The notes under the pieces were generated by a model. That model was not told the DNA's origin. It saw only the letters and a program-made list of their open reading frames with translations, and did no database searches. A stretch of DNA of 64,000 bases from JAKAAZ01 sp963817855. GTDB taxonomy: Bacteria > Acidobacteriota > Terriglobia > Terriglobales > Acidobacteriaceae. Below are positions 38,752 to 48,010 of the stretch, in pieces. The stretch spans positions 310,001 through 374,000 of the forward strand of contig CAWFQA010000003.1 in the NCBI GenBank assembly GCA_963817855.1. Direction: 5' to 3'. The translations under genes were made by a program, and so were the position numbers. Within the stretch, counting starts at the first letter, position 1, and each line of letters starts with the position of its first letter.

Positions 38752-39191
38752 TGGCCACCGCGCCAGGCGTCCAGCAATTGGCGCACGTGGATCATTCCGG
38801 GCTGGCCCTGCTCCATCATGTAGGCGAGCGGTGTTTCTCCGCGAAACATGGGATCACGATTCGGCAGCGCCACCCAGGCATCCGCGAGCTTGTCACTGTA
38901 CAGGATATGCAGCGCCTTGTAGATGCCAATCACCAGAGAAACGCGCGTCAGCGTGTCGTGATCGAGCTTCTTGCCCTGGGGATGCGTTTTCCACCCGTAG
39001 TAGGTGCCCGCCGATGGACCGCCCAGCAGCTTGCGCGCGCTCACTTCTTTGACACCCCAGCGTTCCATGATGCGAACGAAGCCTCGGATGGCCGAGGGAC
39101 TCAGGCGTTCGCGGACTTTTGCATTGGAAAGATCCGGCAGAATATTGAAGGGGTAGCCGGCGATGTTCGGGATAGCGTAGGCGGTGGCCAT
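38748..39191 (-). CDS. Xre/MbcA/ParS-family antitoxin
   Basis: A 147-aa partner of the RES toxin. The ATG at 39191 (MATAYAIPNIAGYPFN) is preceded by GGAGG, 8 bp upstream; the frame is open 32 codons further but without support. It has a helix-turn-helix-like region (LSPSAIRGFVRIMERWGVKEVSARKLLGGPS) and the C-terminal MbcA/ParS domain (LTRVSLVIGIYKALHILYSDKLADAWVALPNRDPMFRGETPLAYM), which occludes the toxin's active site. It is expected to autoregulate; a palindrome in front is the likely operator. The stop overlaps the toxin start. Confidence 0.9.
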   Translation of the reverse strand: MATAYAIPNIAGYPFNILPDLSNAKVRERLSPSAIRGFVRIMERWGVKEVSARKLLGGPSAGTYYGWKTHPQGKKLDHDTLTRVSLVIGIYKALHILYSDKLADAWVALPNRDPMFRGETPLAYMMEQGQPGMIHVRQLLDAWRGGQ

Positions 39192-39219
39192 GAGAAGCCT
39201 CCAGAATTGACTTCTTTTT

Positions 39220-39235
39220 TCATCATATTTGATGA
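39220..39235. promoter_or_regulatory. Palindromic operator candidate of the RES/Xre module
   Basis: TCATCA-TATT-TGATGA, 6-bp arms with a 4-bp spacer, centred 36 bp upstream of the antitoxin ATG. Read on the minus strand it includes TATGAT, a -10-like hexamer. An antitoxin bound there would block its own promoter. Confidence 0.5.
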
Positions 39236-39428
39236 CTACTGAATCCGCCACAAAATTATCGATTCGGCGCAAGGAACGGGAACGCAATGTCTGGTGCCTT
39301 TCGCGAAGCGGAATTCTGGGTTTCCGGCCGCAGCGGACGCGATAAAGCTGATCGAATCGTTTCGTTCTTGAGCTTTCTCGCTTTAGAATTGAAGTCCTCA
39401 GATCGATTCACCGAAGAGGGCAAACGCT

Positions 39429-41924
39429 GTGAAGTCATTCTGCTGGGCAACTCTTGGGTTCGGCCTTCTGCTGGCCGCTACCGCATCGGGACAGAATCTG
39501 TGCTCTCAATGTGGAGACAACACCAGGCAACAAGTTGAGACGATCGACTCCTCCCACTACACCTACACCATCGATATGGGCGGCAAGATCGATGGCCCAA
39601 TGACCCGCGACCCCATCGGCTATTGGGCTTACGACCAATATTGGGAGCCGAATGTCCGCGTCACCATGGAGAACATCGGCGATACTCCCGTGGTGAACCC
39701 GTGGCTGCAACGCGCCGGAACGATCGATTCGCGAACCCTCAAGTCGATTGTCGATTCAATCGTGACGCCCGGAATGAGCGACAAAGAGAAGGCTCGCCGC
39801 ATTTGGGAATTCGAAATCAACAATCGCTTTCACGCGACCACGCAAGACGATGAAGTTGCGGATGTGGTGAAGCGCGTGAACGTCTATGGCTACACACTCT
39901 GCTACGACGAAAGCAAAGACATCAGCGACCTGTGGCGAGCCGCCGGTCTAAAAGTTCGCAAAGGATATCCCACCGGCCATAGCCTGGCAGAGGTTTACTA
40001 TGACGGCGGCTGGCACGAGCTCGACTCCGACGAAAGCATCATCTCTCTGCTGCGCGACAACGAGACCATCGCATCCGAGTCGCAAATTGTTGCCGACCAC
40101 GACCTGATGAAGCGCACCCACACGTACGGCGTGCTCGCCCCAGACAACAGGTTGTCGGACGAAGGTGGCGCGGCCCTGATTTACTGGGAGGGCCCGCGGT
40201 CGGGAGAACAGCCCAGCCTGACGAAACACACCATGGACTTCACGCTGCGTCCGCAGGAATCCATCACCTGGGCCTGGAATCCGGCAGGCCGTTTCCACGC
40301 CGCGCCTTATCCTTCCGATCCCGGCTCGAAGGATCCGAACCAGTGGAACAAGCGCTGGCGTGTGATCGCGCACGTCATGGATGGAAATACGACCTACGCT
40401 CCGGACCTGGGCAAGCCGTCGACACTGCAGTATTTGCAAATCACCGGCGTTGACCAGCGGCTTCCGGGAAAATTCGGCAATGGCTTGTACTTGACGGGTC
40501 ACACAGGAAACATCGATGTTCCCGTGAAGACGGCCTATCCCGTGGTAGGCGGCAGACTGATCGTCGATCTTGCCCGGCAAAACGTGAATGCCGATACGGT
40601 TGCGATTTCGATCAGCTTCGATGACGGCAAAACCTGGAATCCCGTTCAGACCAGCTTCGCCAGCGACTACGCCCGCATGTACGTCGATCTGAATCCATTC
40701 TTTCCGCAGACCGATCCGGCGCGCTATCACTATATGCTTCGCTTCACGCTGGACAGTCCCTCGGAGAAGCCGGAGGTAGCGCTCAACGGATTCGTGCTCC
40801 GCTCCACTCTGGAAATGGCGCCGCTCGCCATGCCCGGAGTGGTACTGGGCCAGAATCATTTCACCTTTACCGACGAGTCGCCGACCAGGCCCAAGGTCCG
40901 CATCACTCACGTCTGGAAAGAGTGCGATGGAAATGTTGCGATACCAGCGCCGCCAGTTGCAGGAACTCCGGCCGAGGGAAAGACCTATTCAGGAACGCGC
41001 GTAAAGTTTGTCTGGCGTCCTGGTTCAGATGTCGCGCCTGCGGATTATCAATTTCAGTTGAGCGAATTCCCTGATATGCGCTGGCCATTGTCGCCCAACT
41101 TTAATAAGTTGATCAGCCGCACTGCGTATCAGGGAACGCCGACCTTCGAGTTGCCCTACAATGGTTTGCTGAATCCGGGTCAGAAATATTATTGGCATGT
41201 GCGAGCGCGCAGCGCCGACCACGTGTGGGGACCGTGGTCAAAGACGTATGCGTTCTCTGCCATCGCGCCTGCGGTGCCGGTGAATGTGACCGCGAATTTC
41301 AACCGCGACAAACGCACCGTCCAACTCACCTGGCAGAACGGAAAAGATGGGACGCAACCGGTCAGCTATCGCATTTACGGCAGCGAAGAACGAGGATTCA
41401 CTGCCCACGACGAGCGCTACGAATACAACGACGGCCTGCAAGGCACGCAATGGGCCGCTGCGAATCTCTTGCTCGAGACGCACAGCGCCAAAGAATCGAT
41501 GTCACTGCCAGAAGCCTTGTGGCGACCCAATTATCGCGTGGTCGCCGTGGATGGAAAAGGACGTTTGAGCGGGCCGTCTGCGTTTGCGGAGCTCTCTCAT
41601 CCGCTGATTGCGACCAGCCAGCTACCGAACGCGGTCGAATCGCAATTTTACAAAACGCAGGTCGCGACCAGCGCTTCCATCGGCCACCTCGTATCCGCGG
41701 ATGAAAATGGCAAGTCCTATCAGATGAAGTTCCGCAACGGCGACGAACTCGCGTTCGAGATGACCGGCGCTCCGGCGGGACTCACCATCGACACCCTTGG
41801 AGTCATTTCAGGATTTGTTGGCGATGCGAAACCGGCCAAGTACGACGTCACAATTCGCGTGAAGAATAGCAGGAAAGGGACGAGTGATTCCGTCACCCTG
41901 CCGCTCACTGTCGTTGGAAAATAG
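39429..41924 (+). CDS. Large exported transglutaminase-like protein with FN3/Ig-like domains
   Basis: An 831-aa exported protein. The signal peptide is MKSFCWATLGFGLLLAATASG. The N-terminal third holds a transglutaminase-like core (VNVYGYTLCYDESKDISDLWRAAGLKVRKGY, then GHSLAEVYYDGGWHELDSDES), with Cys, His and Asp in the order expected for the catalytic triad. Residues 300-500 are beta-rich (NVNADTVAISISFDDGKTWN). Then come two fibronectin-III-like segments (YQFQLSEFPDMRWPLS, YYWHVRARSADHVWGPW, VSYRIYGSEERGF) and a C-terminal putative-Ig/cadherin-like domain (FEMTGAPAGLTIDTLGVISGF). Crosslinking or protease activity on surface polymers is possible; no partner is visible. The specific role is unknown. 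Confidence 0.65.
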   Translation: MKSFCWATLGFGLLLAATASGQNLCSQCGDNTRQQVETIDSSHYTYTIDMGGKIDGPMTRDPIGYWAYDQYWEPNVRVTMENIGDTPVVNPWLQRAGTIDSRTLKSIVDSIVTPGMSDKEKARRIWEFEINNRFHATTQDDEVADVVKRVNVYGYTLCYDESKDISDLWRAAGLKVRKGYPTGHSLAEVYYDGGWHELDSDESIISLLRDNETIASESQIVADHDLMKRTHTYGVLAPDNRLSDEGGAALIYWEGPRSGEQPSLTKHTMDFTLRPQESITWAWNPAGRFHAAPYPSDPGSKDPNQWNKRWRVIAHVMDGNTTYAPDLGKPSTLQYLQITGVDQRLPGKFGNGLYLTGHTGNIDVPVKTAYPVVGGRLIVDLARQNVNADTVAISISFDDGKTWNPVQTSFASDYARMYVDLNPFFPQTDPARYHYMLRFTLDSPSEKPEVALNGFVLRSTLEMAPLAMPGVVLGQNHFTFTDESPTRPKVRITHVWKECDGNVAIPAPPVAGTPAEGKTYSGTRVKFVWRPGSDVAPADYQFQLSEFPDMRWPLSPNFNKLISRTAYQGTPTFELPYNGLLNPGQKYYWHVRARSADHVWGPWSKTYAFSAIAPAVPVNVTANFNRDKRTVQLTWQNGKDGTQPVSYRIYGSEERGFTAHDERYEYNDGLQGTQWAAANLLLETHSAKESMSLPEALWRPNYRVVAVDGKGRLSGPSAFAELSHPLIATSQLPNAVESQFYKTQVATSASIGHLVSADENGKSYQMKFRNGDELAFEMTGAPAGLTIDTLGVISGFVGDAKPAKYDVTIRVKNSRKGTSDSVTLPLTVVGK

Positions 41925-41932
41925 CTTTCTAC

Positions 41933-43261
41933 TTAGTCGCGCAACGAAGCAGATAATCCGCAGCAGCGCTTGTACTTTTTGCCGCTGCCGCACGGGCACG
42001 GATCATTCCGGCCCGGCTTGCCGGCCTGCGATGCTGCTGCGTCCCGCATGCGAACCCACTCCATCACATTCGCCGGCGCGCGCTGCTGGCGCAGCTGTGC
42101 GGCCATAAATTGCATGTACGGATCGATGTGGGTGAAGAACTTTTTATACCCCGCGCAAAGATAGTTCAGCCCCGCCTCGCCATCCGGAGTCGTCGCAAAA
42201 CGATGCTTCGGGCATTCTCCGTTGCACGCGAACCGCACCTCACACTGCCGGCAATAGTTCGGCAGAGCGTCGTTCTTTGCCTGGCCGAATTGGACTTGCT
42301 GTGGCGATTCGACCATCTCTCCCATTGCCTGCTGCATGATATTGCCCAGCCGATTTTCGGGATACACAAAATGGTCGCAGGAATAGAGGTCGCCGTTATG
42401 TTCCACGGCGAGTGCTGAGCCGCAGGTTTTGCGAAAAATGCAGAGGCTGGCATCCATGCCAAGCCACATTTCCAGCGATACGTCGAACAGCTGAACGAAC
42501 GTCTTCCCCACGTCGTTGCGAACCCACTCGTCGAAAATTGCGGAGAGAAATCGCCCAAACTGGACCGGCTCGACCGACCAGTCCGAGACTCTCGCGCTGT
42601 CAGAAAAGCTGGGCGACACCAGCACCATGCCATCCTGAGTAGTGTGGGTTGAGATGCGTTCCACGATCGGAATGAACTGCATATATCCGCTGCCGCTCTC
42701 TTTTAAAAAACGATAAACCTCCAACGGATTGTAGGAATTCTTGCGGTGAACTGTGGTCAGTGTATTGAAGGCAACCGAATGCTTTTTCAAAAAGCTGACG
42801 CCGCGCATCACGCGGTCAAACGTCGGCTGACCGCCTTTATCGACGCGATACGCATCATGCAATTCTCTAGGCCCATCGACCGAAATTCCGATAAGAAAAT
42901 TGTTCTCCGCAAAAAAACTTCCCCAGTCGTCATTCAGCAAAACGCCGTTGGTCTGAAATGCATTTTCGATTCGCTTGCCGTCCGCATATTTTGCCTGCAG
43001 TGCGATCACGTTGCGGAAGTAGTCGACTCCCAGCAGCGTCGGCTCGCCGCCTTGCCATGCGAAGTGGATATCATCCGTATTCTGCTGCTGAATGTACTGT
43101 TGGATGTAGGACTCCAAAACGTCGGCTGGCATCGCCCACTTGGCCGTATCGGGATAGAGAACTTCCTTCTCCAGATAAAAGCAGTATTTGCAATCGAGAT
43201 TGCAGATTGGACCGACGGGCTTGGTGAGAACGTGAAACGGAGGTGTACTGATCGCAGCCAT
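41933..43261 (-). CDS. Anaerobic sulfatase-maturating enzyme (radical SAM) with C-terminal SEC-C motif
   Basis: A 442-aa radical SAM enzyme of the anSME group, which converts a Cys or Ser of sulfatases to formylglycine. The radical SAM cluster motif is C-N-L-D-C-K-Y-C in GPICNLDCKYCFYLEKE. The SPASM-type auxiliary cluster region has CGSALAVEHNGDLYSCDHFVYPENRLG and CRQCEVRFACNGECPKHRF. The extreme C terminus carries a SEC-C zinc motif (NDPCPCGSGKKYKRCCG), an unusual addition. No sulfatase gene with C/S-x-P-x-R was found in this window, so the substrate must lie elsewhere. It is convergent with the preceding gene (8-bp gap). Confidence 0.88.
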   Translation of the reverse strand: MAAISTPPFHVLTKPVGPICNLDCKYCFYLEKEVLYPDTAKWAMPADVLESYIQQYIQQQNTDDIHFAWQGGEPTLLGVDYFRNVIALQAKYADGKRIENAFQTNGVLLNDDWGSFFAENNFLIGISVDGPRELHDAYRVDKGGQPTFDRVMRGVSFLKKHSVAFNTLTTVHRKNSYNPLEVYRFLKESGSGYMQFIPIVERISTHTTQDGMVLVSPSFSDSARVSDWSVEPVQFGRFLSAIFDEWVRNDVGKTFVQLFDVSLEMWLGMDASLCIFRKTCGSALAVEHNGDLYSCDHFVYPENRLGNIMQQAMGEMVESPQQVQFGQAKNDALPNYCRQCEVRFACNGECPKHRFATTPDGEAGLNYLCAGYKKFFTHIDPYMQFMAAQLRQQRAPANVMEWVRMRDAAASQAGKPGRNDPCPCGSGKKYKRCCGLSASLRD

Positions 43262-43439
43262 TCGATATCCAGATAGATCGCCGATTCATCTCGATCCAGG
43301 AACCGTGCGCTGTTCGCGGGCACTGGGCCCGGCGTCCTATCTGCATTGTAGACTGGAGCGGAAGTCGTCCGAGGGCGCCTGGCGCGCACGCCGCGCCGTT
43401 GTCACGGCACTGGAATCTCTTTGAAAGGCAGGGACAGTT

Positions 43440-44267
43440 CTGAAACTTCTGCTGGTTCGACATCTTTGGGGCGTGGACATCGCGAACGGTTTCGCTCCCT
43501 ACATCGCGGAGTGGCAAAAGCAAGGCTATCAGGCACTCGAGGCGCCTCTGTTCTATTTGCCTGATAGAAACCTGTTCCGCCGAACGTTGAAAGAAGAAAA
43601 TTTCGCGTGGATTCCGCAGGTCTTCAGCAATCAGTTCACTCCATCCGGAACAGTTGCGGAACATTTGCTCTCGCTGAAAAGCCAGATCGAAGAATGCCTG
43701 GAAGACAGTCCCCTTCTCATCAACGCTCATACCGGATCCGATGCGTGGACCTATACCCAGGCGGAGGATTTCTATGGCGCAATGCTGGAGATGGAATCAG
43801 AGCTCGGCATTTCCATTTCCCATGAGACGCATCGCTTGCGCTACTTTTGCAATCCCTGGAATACGCAACGGATTCTACAAAAATTTCCTTCGCTGAAACT
43901 GACCTGCGACTACAGCCACTGGGTCTGCGTCGCCGAACGCTTGCTGCCAGACTGCGGCGAAATTTTGCAGTTGAGCGCCGACCACTGCTGGCACTTACAC
44001 GCGCGCGTGGGTTTTGAAGAAGGCCCGCAGGTGCCGGACCCTCGTGCTCCGGAGTGGAGTCATCATCTCGAAGTGCATGAGCAATGGTGGCAGCAAATAT
44101 GGAAAGCGCAGGAGGCCGCCGGCCGCGAAGTCTCCACGCTGGCTCCGGAATTCGGACCGCCGCCGTACATGCACACTATACCGTTCACGCAAGCTCCGGT
44201 CGCGGATCTGAATGCGATTTGCAACTGGATGGCGCAGCGACAGCGAGACCGTTTCGAATCACGCTGA
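43440..44267 (+). CDS. Sugar phosphate isomerase/epimerase-like TIM-barrel protein, probable CTG start
   Basis: A 275-aa protein of the xylose-isomerase-like TIM-barrel group. The first ATG- or GTG-type start in frame is the GTG at 43473, but conservation-like sequence continues upstream: KLLLVRHLWGVDIANG. A CTG at 43440, preceded by AGGGA, would give MKLLLVRHLWGVD, the form I recall for this family; an in-frame stop lies at 43422. Barrel segments include INAHTGSDAWTYTQAEDFYG, ISHETHRLRYFCNPW, LKLTCDYSHWV, HARVGFEEGPQVPDPRAPEW and STLAPEFGPPPYMHT, with His, Glu and Asp at metal-site positions. Substrate is unknown. It may be linked with the GH27 gene 50 bp downstream in sugar use. Confidence 0.75.
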   Translation: MKLLLVRHLWGVDIANGFAPYIAEWQKQGYQALEAPLFYLPDRNLFRRTLKEENFAWIPQVFSNQFTPSGTVAEHLLSLKSQIEECLEDSPLLINAHTGSDAWTYTQAEDFYGAMLEMESELGISISHETHRLRYFCNPWNTQRILQKFPSLKLTCDYSHWVCVAERLLPDCGEILQLSADHCWHLHARVGFEEGPQVPDPRAPEWSHHLEVHEQWWQQIWKAQEAAGREVSTLAPEFGPPPYMHTIPFTQAPVADLNAICNWMAQRQRDRFESR

Positions 44268-44317
44268 TACCATGGTGGACGGTTGCTGCATCATTGAATC
44301 TACGTTCGGAGGACTGC

Positions 44318-45517
44318 ATGCGTCATCATCTTCGTCTTGCTATACCTGGTCTGCTGCTTTTGGGAGTTGTATGTCTTTTGCCTGCCGAATCAGCCCAAGC
44401 GCAGTCAAACACACTGGCAGCTACACCCCCGATGGGATGGAACAGCTGGAATCATTTCGCTGGCAAGGTGACTGACGCCGATGTCCGCGCCGCCGCGGAT
44501 GCCATGGTCTCGAGCGGAATGCGCGATGCCGGTTATATCTACGTGAATATCGACGACACCTGGGAAGGACCGCGCGACGCTCAGGGAAACATTACAACTA
44601 ACAACAAATTTCCGGACATGAAAGCGCTGGCGGATTATGTTCACTCCAAAGGGCTCAAGCTGGGGATTTATTCTTCTCCCGGACCGAAGACCTGCGCCGG
44701 CTATCCGGCCAGCTATGGGCACGAGCAGCAGGATGCGAACACCTACGCGAAATGGGGCATCGATTATTTGAAGTATGACCTGTGCAGCTACCGCGCCATC
44801 ATGAAGAAGCAAGCTCCCAATGACCAGCAGAAACAGTGGCAAATGATGCAGGCGGCATACGAAAAAATGCACCAGGCGTTGCTCAACACCCATCGCCCCA
44901 TCGTATTCAGCCTGTGCCAATACGGTTTTGATGCGGTGTGGAACTGGGGTCCGAAAGTCGGCGGGAATCTGTGGCGCACCACTGGCGACATTAACGACAG
45001 CTACGATCGCATGTCGGTCATTGGATTTGCGCAGGCCGGGCTTTCAAAGTACGCGGCGCCCGGACATTGGAACGATCCTGACATGCTCGAAGTCGGCAAC
45101 GGACACATGACGCCCGATGAATACCGCACTCATATGAGCCTGTGGGCGATTTTGGCGGCGCCGTTGCTGGCTGGAAACGATCTGAGCAAGATGGATGACA
45201 CCACGAAGAGCATCCTAATGAATAAAGATGTCATCGCCGTCGATCAGGATCGTCGTGGTATCCAGGGAGATCGCGTCAGCGCGGTTGGTCCGTTTGAAGT
45301 ATGGAGCAAGCCGCTGGAAGGTGGCGCGAAGGCGGTGGCGCTGTTCAACCGCAGCGAAGCCGAATATCCAATCACTGTGAACTTCAAATCGGTGGGCTTC
45401 GACGGTCCTGTTCACGCGCGCGACTTGTGGTCGCACGCAGATCTTGGAACGCTGCATGGCTCGTACACGGCGATCGTTCCCAAGCATGGAGTCGTGATGC
45501 TGCGACTTTCGAAATAA
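44318..45517 (+). CDS. GH27 alpha-galactosidase, exported
   Basis: A 399-aa exported glycosidase that removes terminal alpha-galactose from oligosaccharides or galactolipids. The ATG at 44318 has CGGAGG upstream; the signal peptide is RHHLRLAIPGLLLLGVVCLL. GH27 hallmarks: PPMGWNSWNHF at the mature N terminus, DTWEGPRDAQG, the nucleophile Asp in YLKYDLCS, and the acid/base Asp in GHWNDPDMLEVGNG. The C-terminal beta domain starts around VDQDRRGIQGDRV. The length is normal for a bacterial member. Neighbouring isomerase-like and sulfatase-maturase genes suggest a sulfated or complex glycan theme, by inference only. Confidence 0.92.
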   Translation: MRHHLRLAIPGLLLLGVVCLLPAESAQAQSNTLAATPPMGWNSWNHFAGKVTDADVRAAADAMVSSGMRDAGYIYVNIDDTWEGPRDAQGNITTNNKFPDMKALADYVHSKGLKLGIYSSPGPKTCAGYPASYGHEQQDANTYAKWGIDYLKYDLCSYRAIMKKQAPNDQQKQWQMMQAAYEKMHQALLNTHRPIVFSLCQYGFDAVWNWGPKVGGNLWRTTGDINDSYDRMSVIGFAQAGLSKYAAPGHWNDPDMLEVGNGHMTPDEYRTHMSLWAILAAPLLAGNDLSKMDDTTKSILMNKDVIAVDQDRRGIQGDRVSAVGPFEVWSKPLEGGAKAVALFNRSEAEYPITVNFKSVGFDGPVHARDLWSHADLGTLHGSYTAIVPKHGVVMLRLSK

Positions 45518-45653
45518 ACTTCAGGCAATCACCAAAGCTTTCCGGGAACTGTCTGCTCACGAACCATGGTGATGTAGCCCTGGGAGTCGAACTTTTTGCC
45601 GGTAGACGCTGCCGGCCTGGAGCGAATTTTCCCAAAGACGGGTCGATCGAAAT

Positions 45654-46103
45654 TTAGAAGCGTAGTTCAATCCCCGGGGAATACCCGATCGTTTTGGTTT
45701 TCCTCTCTACCCAGAGGAATAGCGTCTTGGGATTGTCGTTGACGCGCACGCCAATGATTACGCCGCTTCCATACTCCTTGGTCACCACGATTTTGGCTTT
45801 GGTGATGACGCCATAATCGCCGGACGGACCCCAATCTGACTTGAATTGGTCGAAGGTATATAGCTTGTAGCGGTCGAGATGTTGCTGCCAATCGGGGTCG
45901 CTGTTCCAAAGCACATAGGCGCGCGAGTAGTCCTTGGCTTCTATCGCATGAAAGAACTGGTTGACGCGGTGCTCTTCCGGCCAGTTCCACCAATACCAGG
46001 TAAAGAACGCAACAAATGGAATGGCGATCAGAATGCCAATAATAATGTTGCGTCGGATGAGTGCCTTGCGCGCGTTGTACCTTGGTGCGTCGAGCAGCGT
46101 CAT
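45654..46103 (-). CDS. Hypothetical protein with N-terminal transmembrane helix
   Basis: A 149-aa protein from the ATG at 46103 (MTLLDAPRYNARKALIRRN); an in-frame start 14 codons upstream is possible and no ribosome-binding site decides. One transmembrane helix (IIIGILIAIPFVAFFTWYWW) is followed by a soluble domain (HRVNQFFHAIEAKDYSRAYVLWNSDPDWQQH) and a beta-rich C terminus. The domain resembles DUF4878-type lumenal domains in outline, but I do not assign a family. It lies tail-to-tail with the GH27 gene. Confidence 0.6.
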   Translation of the reverse strand: MTLLDAPRYNARKALIRRNIIIGILIAIPFVAFFTWYWWNWPEEHRVNQFFHAIEAKDYSRAYVLWNSDPDWQQHLDRYKLYTFDQFKSDWGPSGDYGVITKAKIVVTKEYGSGVIIGVRVNDNPKTLFLWVERKTKTIGYSPGIELRF

Positions 46104-46357
46104 GGCCACATTGTAAGACGCGACGCCACCGGAAGGAAACCACACAGGCGCGGAAACTTCAAACGACCGCTACGAGATGCAAGAGATGTAAAGACCGCAG
46201 CCTATTCGTGCGCGTAGCGACCAACGTATCCGCGCCGAATTCGAATTGCCCGCGCAGTCGCCATCATCGCCTGCCAGGCGGCATCGGCCGCTGTTGCCAT
46301 CGCCACGGCCCGCGCGGTCCCAGGCATTCCAGTTGGCGATCGGCGACAACCAGATGG

Positions 46358-48010
46358 CTACTTTCCGCCTTCGACAAACTTCTCCACGGAATAGAACAGA
46401 TTCGGATCGTCCTTAAAGGCTTCAGAAAACTCGCTCGAAGAAACACTGCTCGAATCGCGATCCTGGTTCATGGCCAGAATCGACGCGCCGTATGTTGGAT
46501 TGACTGGAGTGCGTGCAATGGTAATTGCGTTCCTGAACGTGGCAAATGCTTCATGGACCAGCCCAAACGAGCCCAGAAGCAATCCCAATACGATCCAGGG
46601 CCGAGGCCGGATTTCGGGCAATATCTTAGCGCAAATCCACCCCAGCACAAGGATTGGTATAAGATAACCGCGGCTCGCGTAGTTATCGCCTTCCGGGAAC
46701 CCGATGAAATAAGTTGAAACGATAAATGCAATCGCCATGGCAGCGAGTGCGATGTTATCCCGCTTCAGGTTCTTTCCGTGGAATATAAGTGCGATTGCGT
46801 GCAGCAGGAAGTTCAGGAAGATAAATACAAGAAAGACGAAAAAGGCAGCAGCTATCCCGTGGAATATTCCAAATGCAGACGCAAGTTCTGGATGGAGGGA
46901 AGTAAATTGAGCACTGACGAGGTAGGGGAATAGCTCGTCGATTCCTTGTATAAAGGGGAAGATGAATCGAACATCCTGAGTCTTTCCCAAATAAATCCAC
47001 AACAGCGGCCAGATAAAAGCTGCCGCCAGTAAAGTAACTCCCAGAATTGCTTTATAGTTTGCGCGGAACGTGCGCAGAGCATAATACGCGGCAAAAGGCA
47101 GTGCGCCGAGAAACACAAATACGCTGCCGTAGAATGCGAACGCCAGCAACACACTGCATTGCAGAACTACGGGCCAATGTTTTTCCTGTGCTCTGTCCCA
47201 CAAGTGCCAGCAGAGGATCAACGCAACGGCAGTGGCTGCGTGGTGGGGAGCCCACAGAATGCTTGTAAGCAGGGGCGGAAGATGAATGGGCGTCCCCGAC
47301 GCACGCAGCCATACAAGATTGCGTGCAAGGTAGTACATCGCAGAAAAGAAAGATTCCACCCCCGCCCAACAACCGATCAAATAGAGTGCCCAATAGAGTT
47401 GTTTCCGAGTTTGACTGCGCGAAATGCCAATGTACAAAAGAGTCATGCACAGAAGAAACTGATAGATGGCGCAGCCAATCGCGAACGCCGCCTTGATGGT
47501 GAATCCGTGAAGAGGAACTGCCAGATAGATGGTAGCGATCATCATCCAGGGGGCATAGTACAGCGAGAAATATCGACTGGGGACCAGGCTGCATTGAGCA
47601 GGATACCGGAGCGAGTGTACGAGTGAGTTGATCTCCTGGAAATGCCACGTGTCGTCGTACACGACCGCACCCACCATATGATGAAGGTGGCTTTCCAGCA
47701 AGTACGGCAGTCGCGCGGAAGCCAACAGAAGTACGACGAACAAAACGAGCAGCGTCAGTCGGCGCTGGTGGCGCATGGACACATAGGCTGGGTGAATGGA
47801 AGGGATCCACCGCGCGCGAAATATAGCAAATGTAGCCGCACCGCACAGTCCAAAAAATAAGTACGGCAGCCAGCGGGTGTCCAGACGCGCAACATTCATC
47901 AGAAACATGGTCAGAAAATCGGCAGTAAAAACAGCACACGCGATTCGAGCCGCGTATTCAGGGACGATCTCCCAGTGCGGGAAATGCCTCTTCTGCGACT
48001 GGACGCTCAT
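46358..48010 (-). CDS. Polytopic membrane protein, GT-C-like
   Basis: A 550-aa integral membrane protein with ten or more hydrophobic segments. The ATG at 48010 (MSVQSQKRHFPHWEI) is preferred; a TTG 7 codons upstream is possible. The first periplasmic loop after a transmembrane helix has LLESHLHHMVGAVVYDDTWHFQEINSL, an Asp/His-rich loop like those of GT-C glycosyltransferases that use lipid-linked sugars. HAPHHAATAVAL-type sequence in a later loop (LWAPHHAATAVALILC) and NYASRGYLIPILVL near the end add polar residues inside membrane segments. I propose a GT-C-type transferase or a transporter without proof. Base composition is lower in GC than its neighbours. Confidence 0.6.
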   Translation of the reverse strand: MSVQSQKRHFPHWEIVPEYAARIACAVFTADFLTMFLMNVARLDTRWLPYLFFGLCGAATFAIFRARWIPSIHPAYVSMRHQRRLTLLVLFVVLLLASARLPYLLESHLHHMVGAVVYDDTWHFQEINSLVHSLRYPAQCSLVPSRYFSLYYAPWMMIATIYLAVPLHGFTIKAAFAIGCAIYQFLLCMTLLYIGISRSQTRKQLYWALYLIGCWAGVESFFSAMYYLARNLVWLRASGTPIHLPPLLTSILWAPHHAATAVALILCWHLWDRAQEKHWPVVLQCSVLLAFAFYGSVFVFLGALPFAAYYALRTFRANYKAILGVTLLAAAFIWPLLWIYLGKTQDVRFIFPFIQGIDELFPYLVSAQFTSLHPELASAFGIFHGIAAAFFVFLVFIFLNFLLHAIALIFHGKNLKRDNIALAAMAIAFIVSTYFIGFPEGDNYASRGYLIPILVLGWICAKILPEIRPRPWIVLGLLLGSFGLVHEAFATFRNAITIARTPVNPTYGASILAMNQDRDSSSVSSSEFSEAFKDDPNLFYSVEKFVEGGK

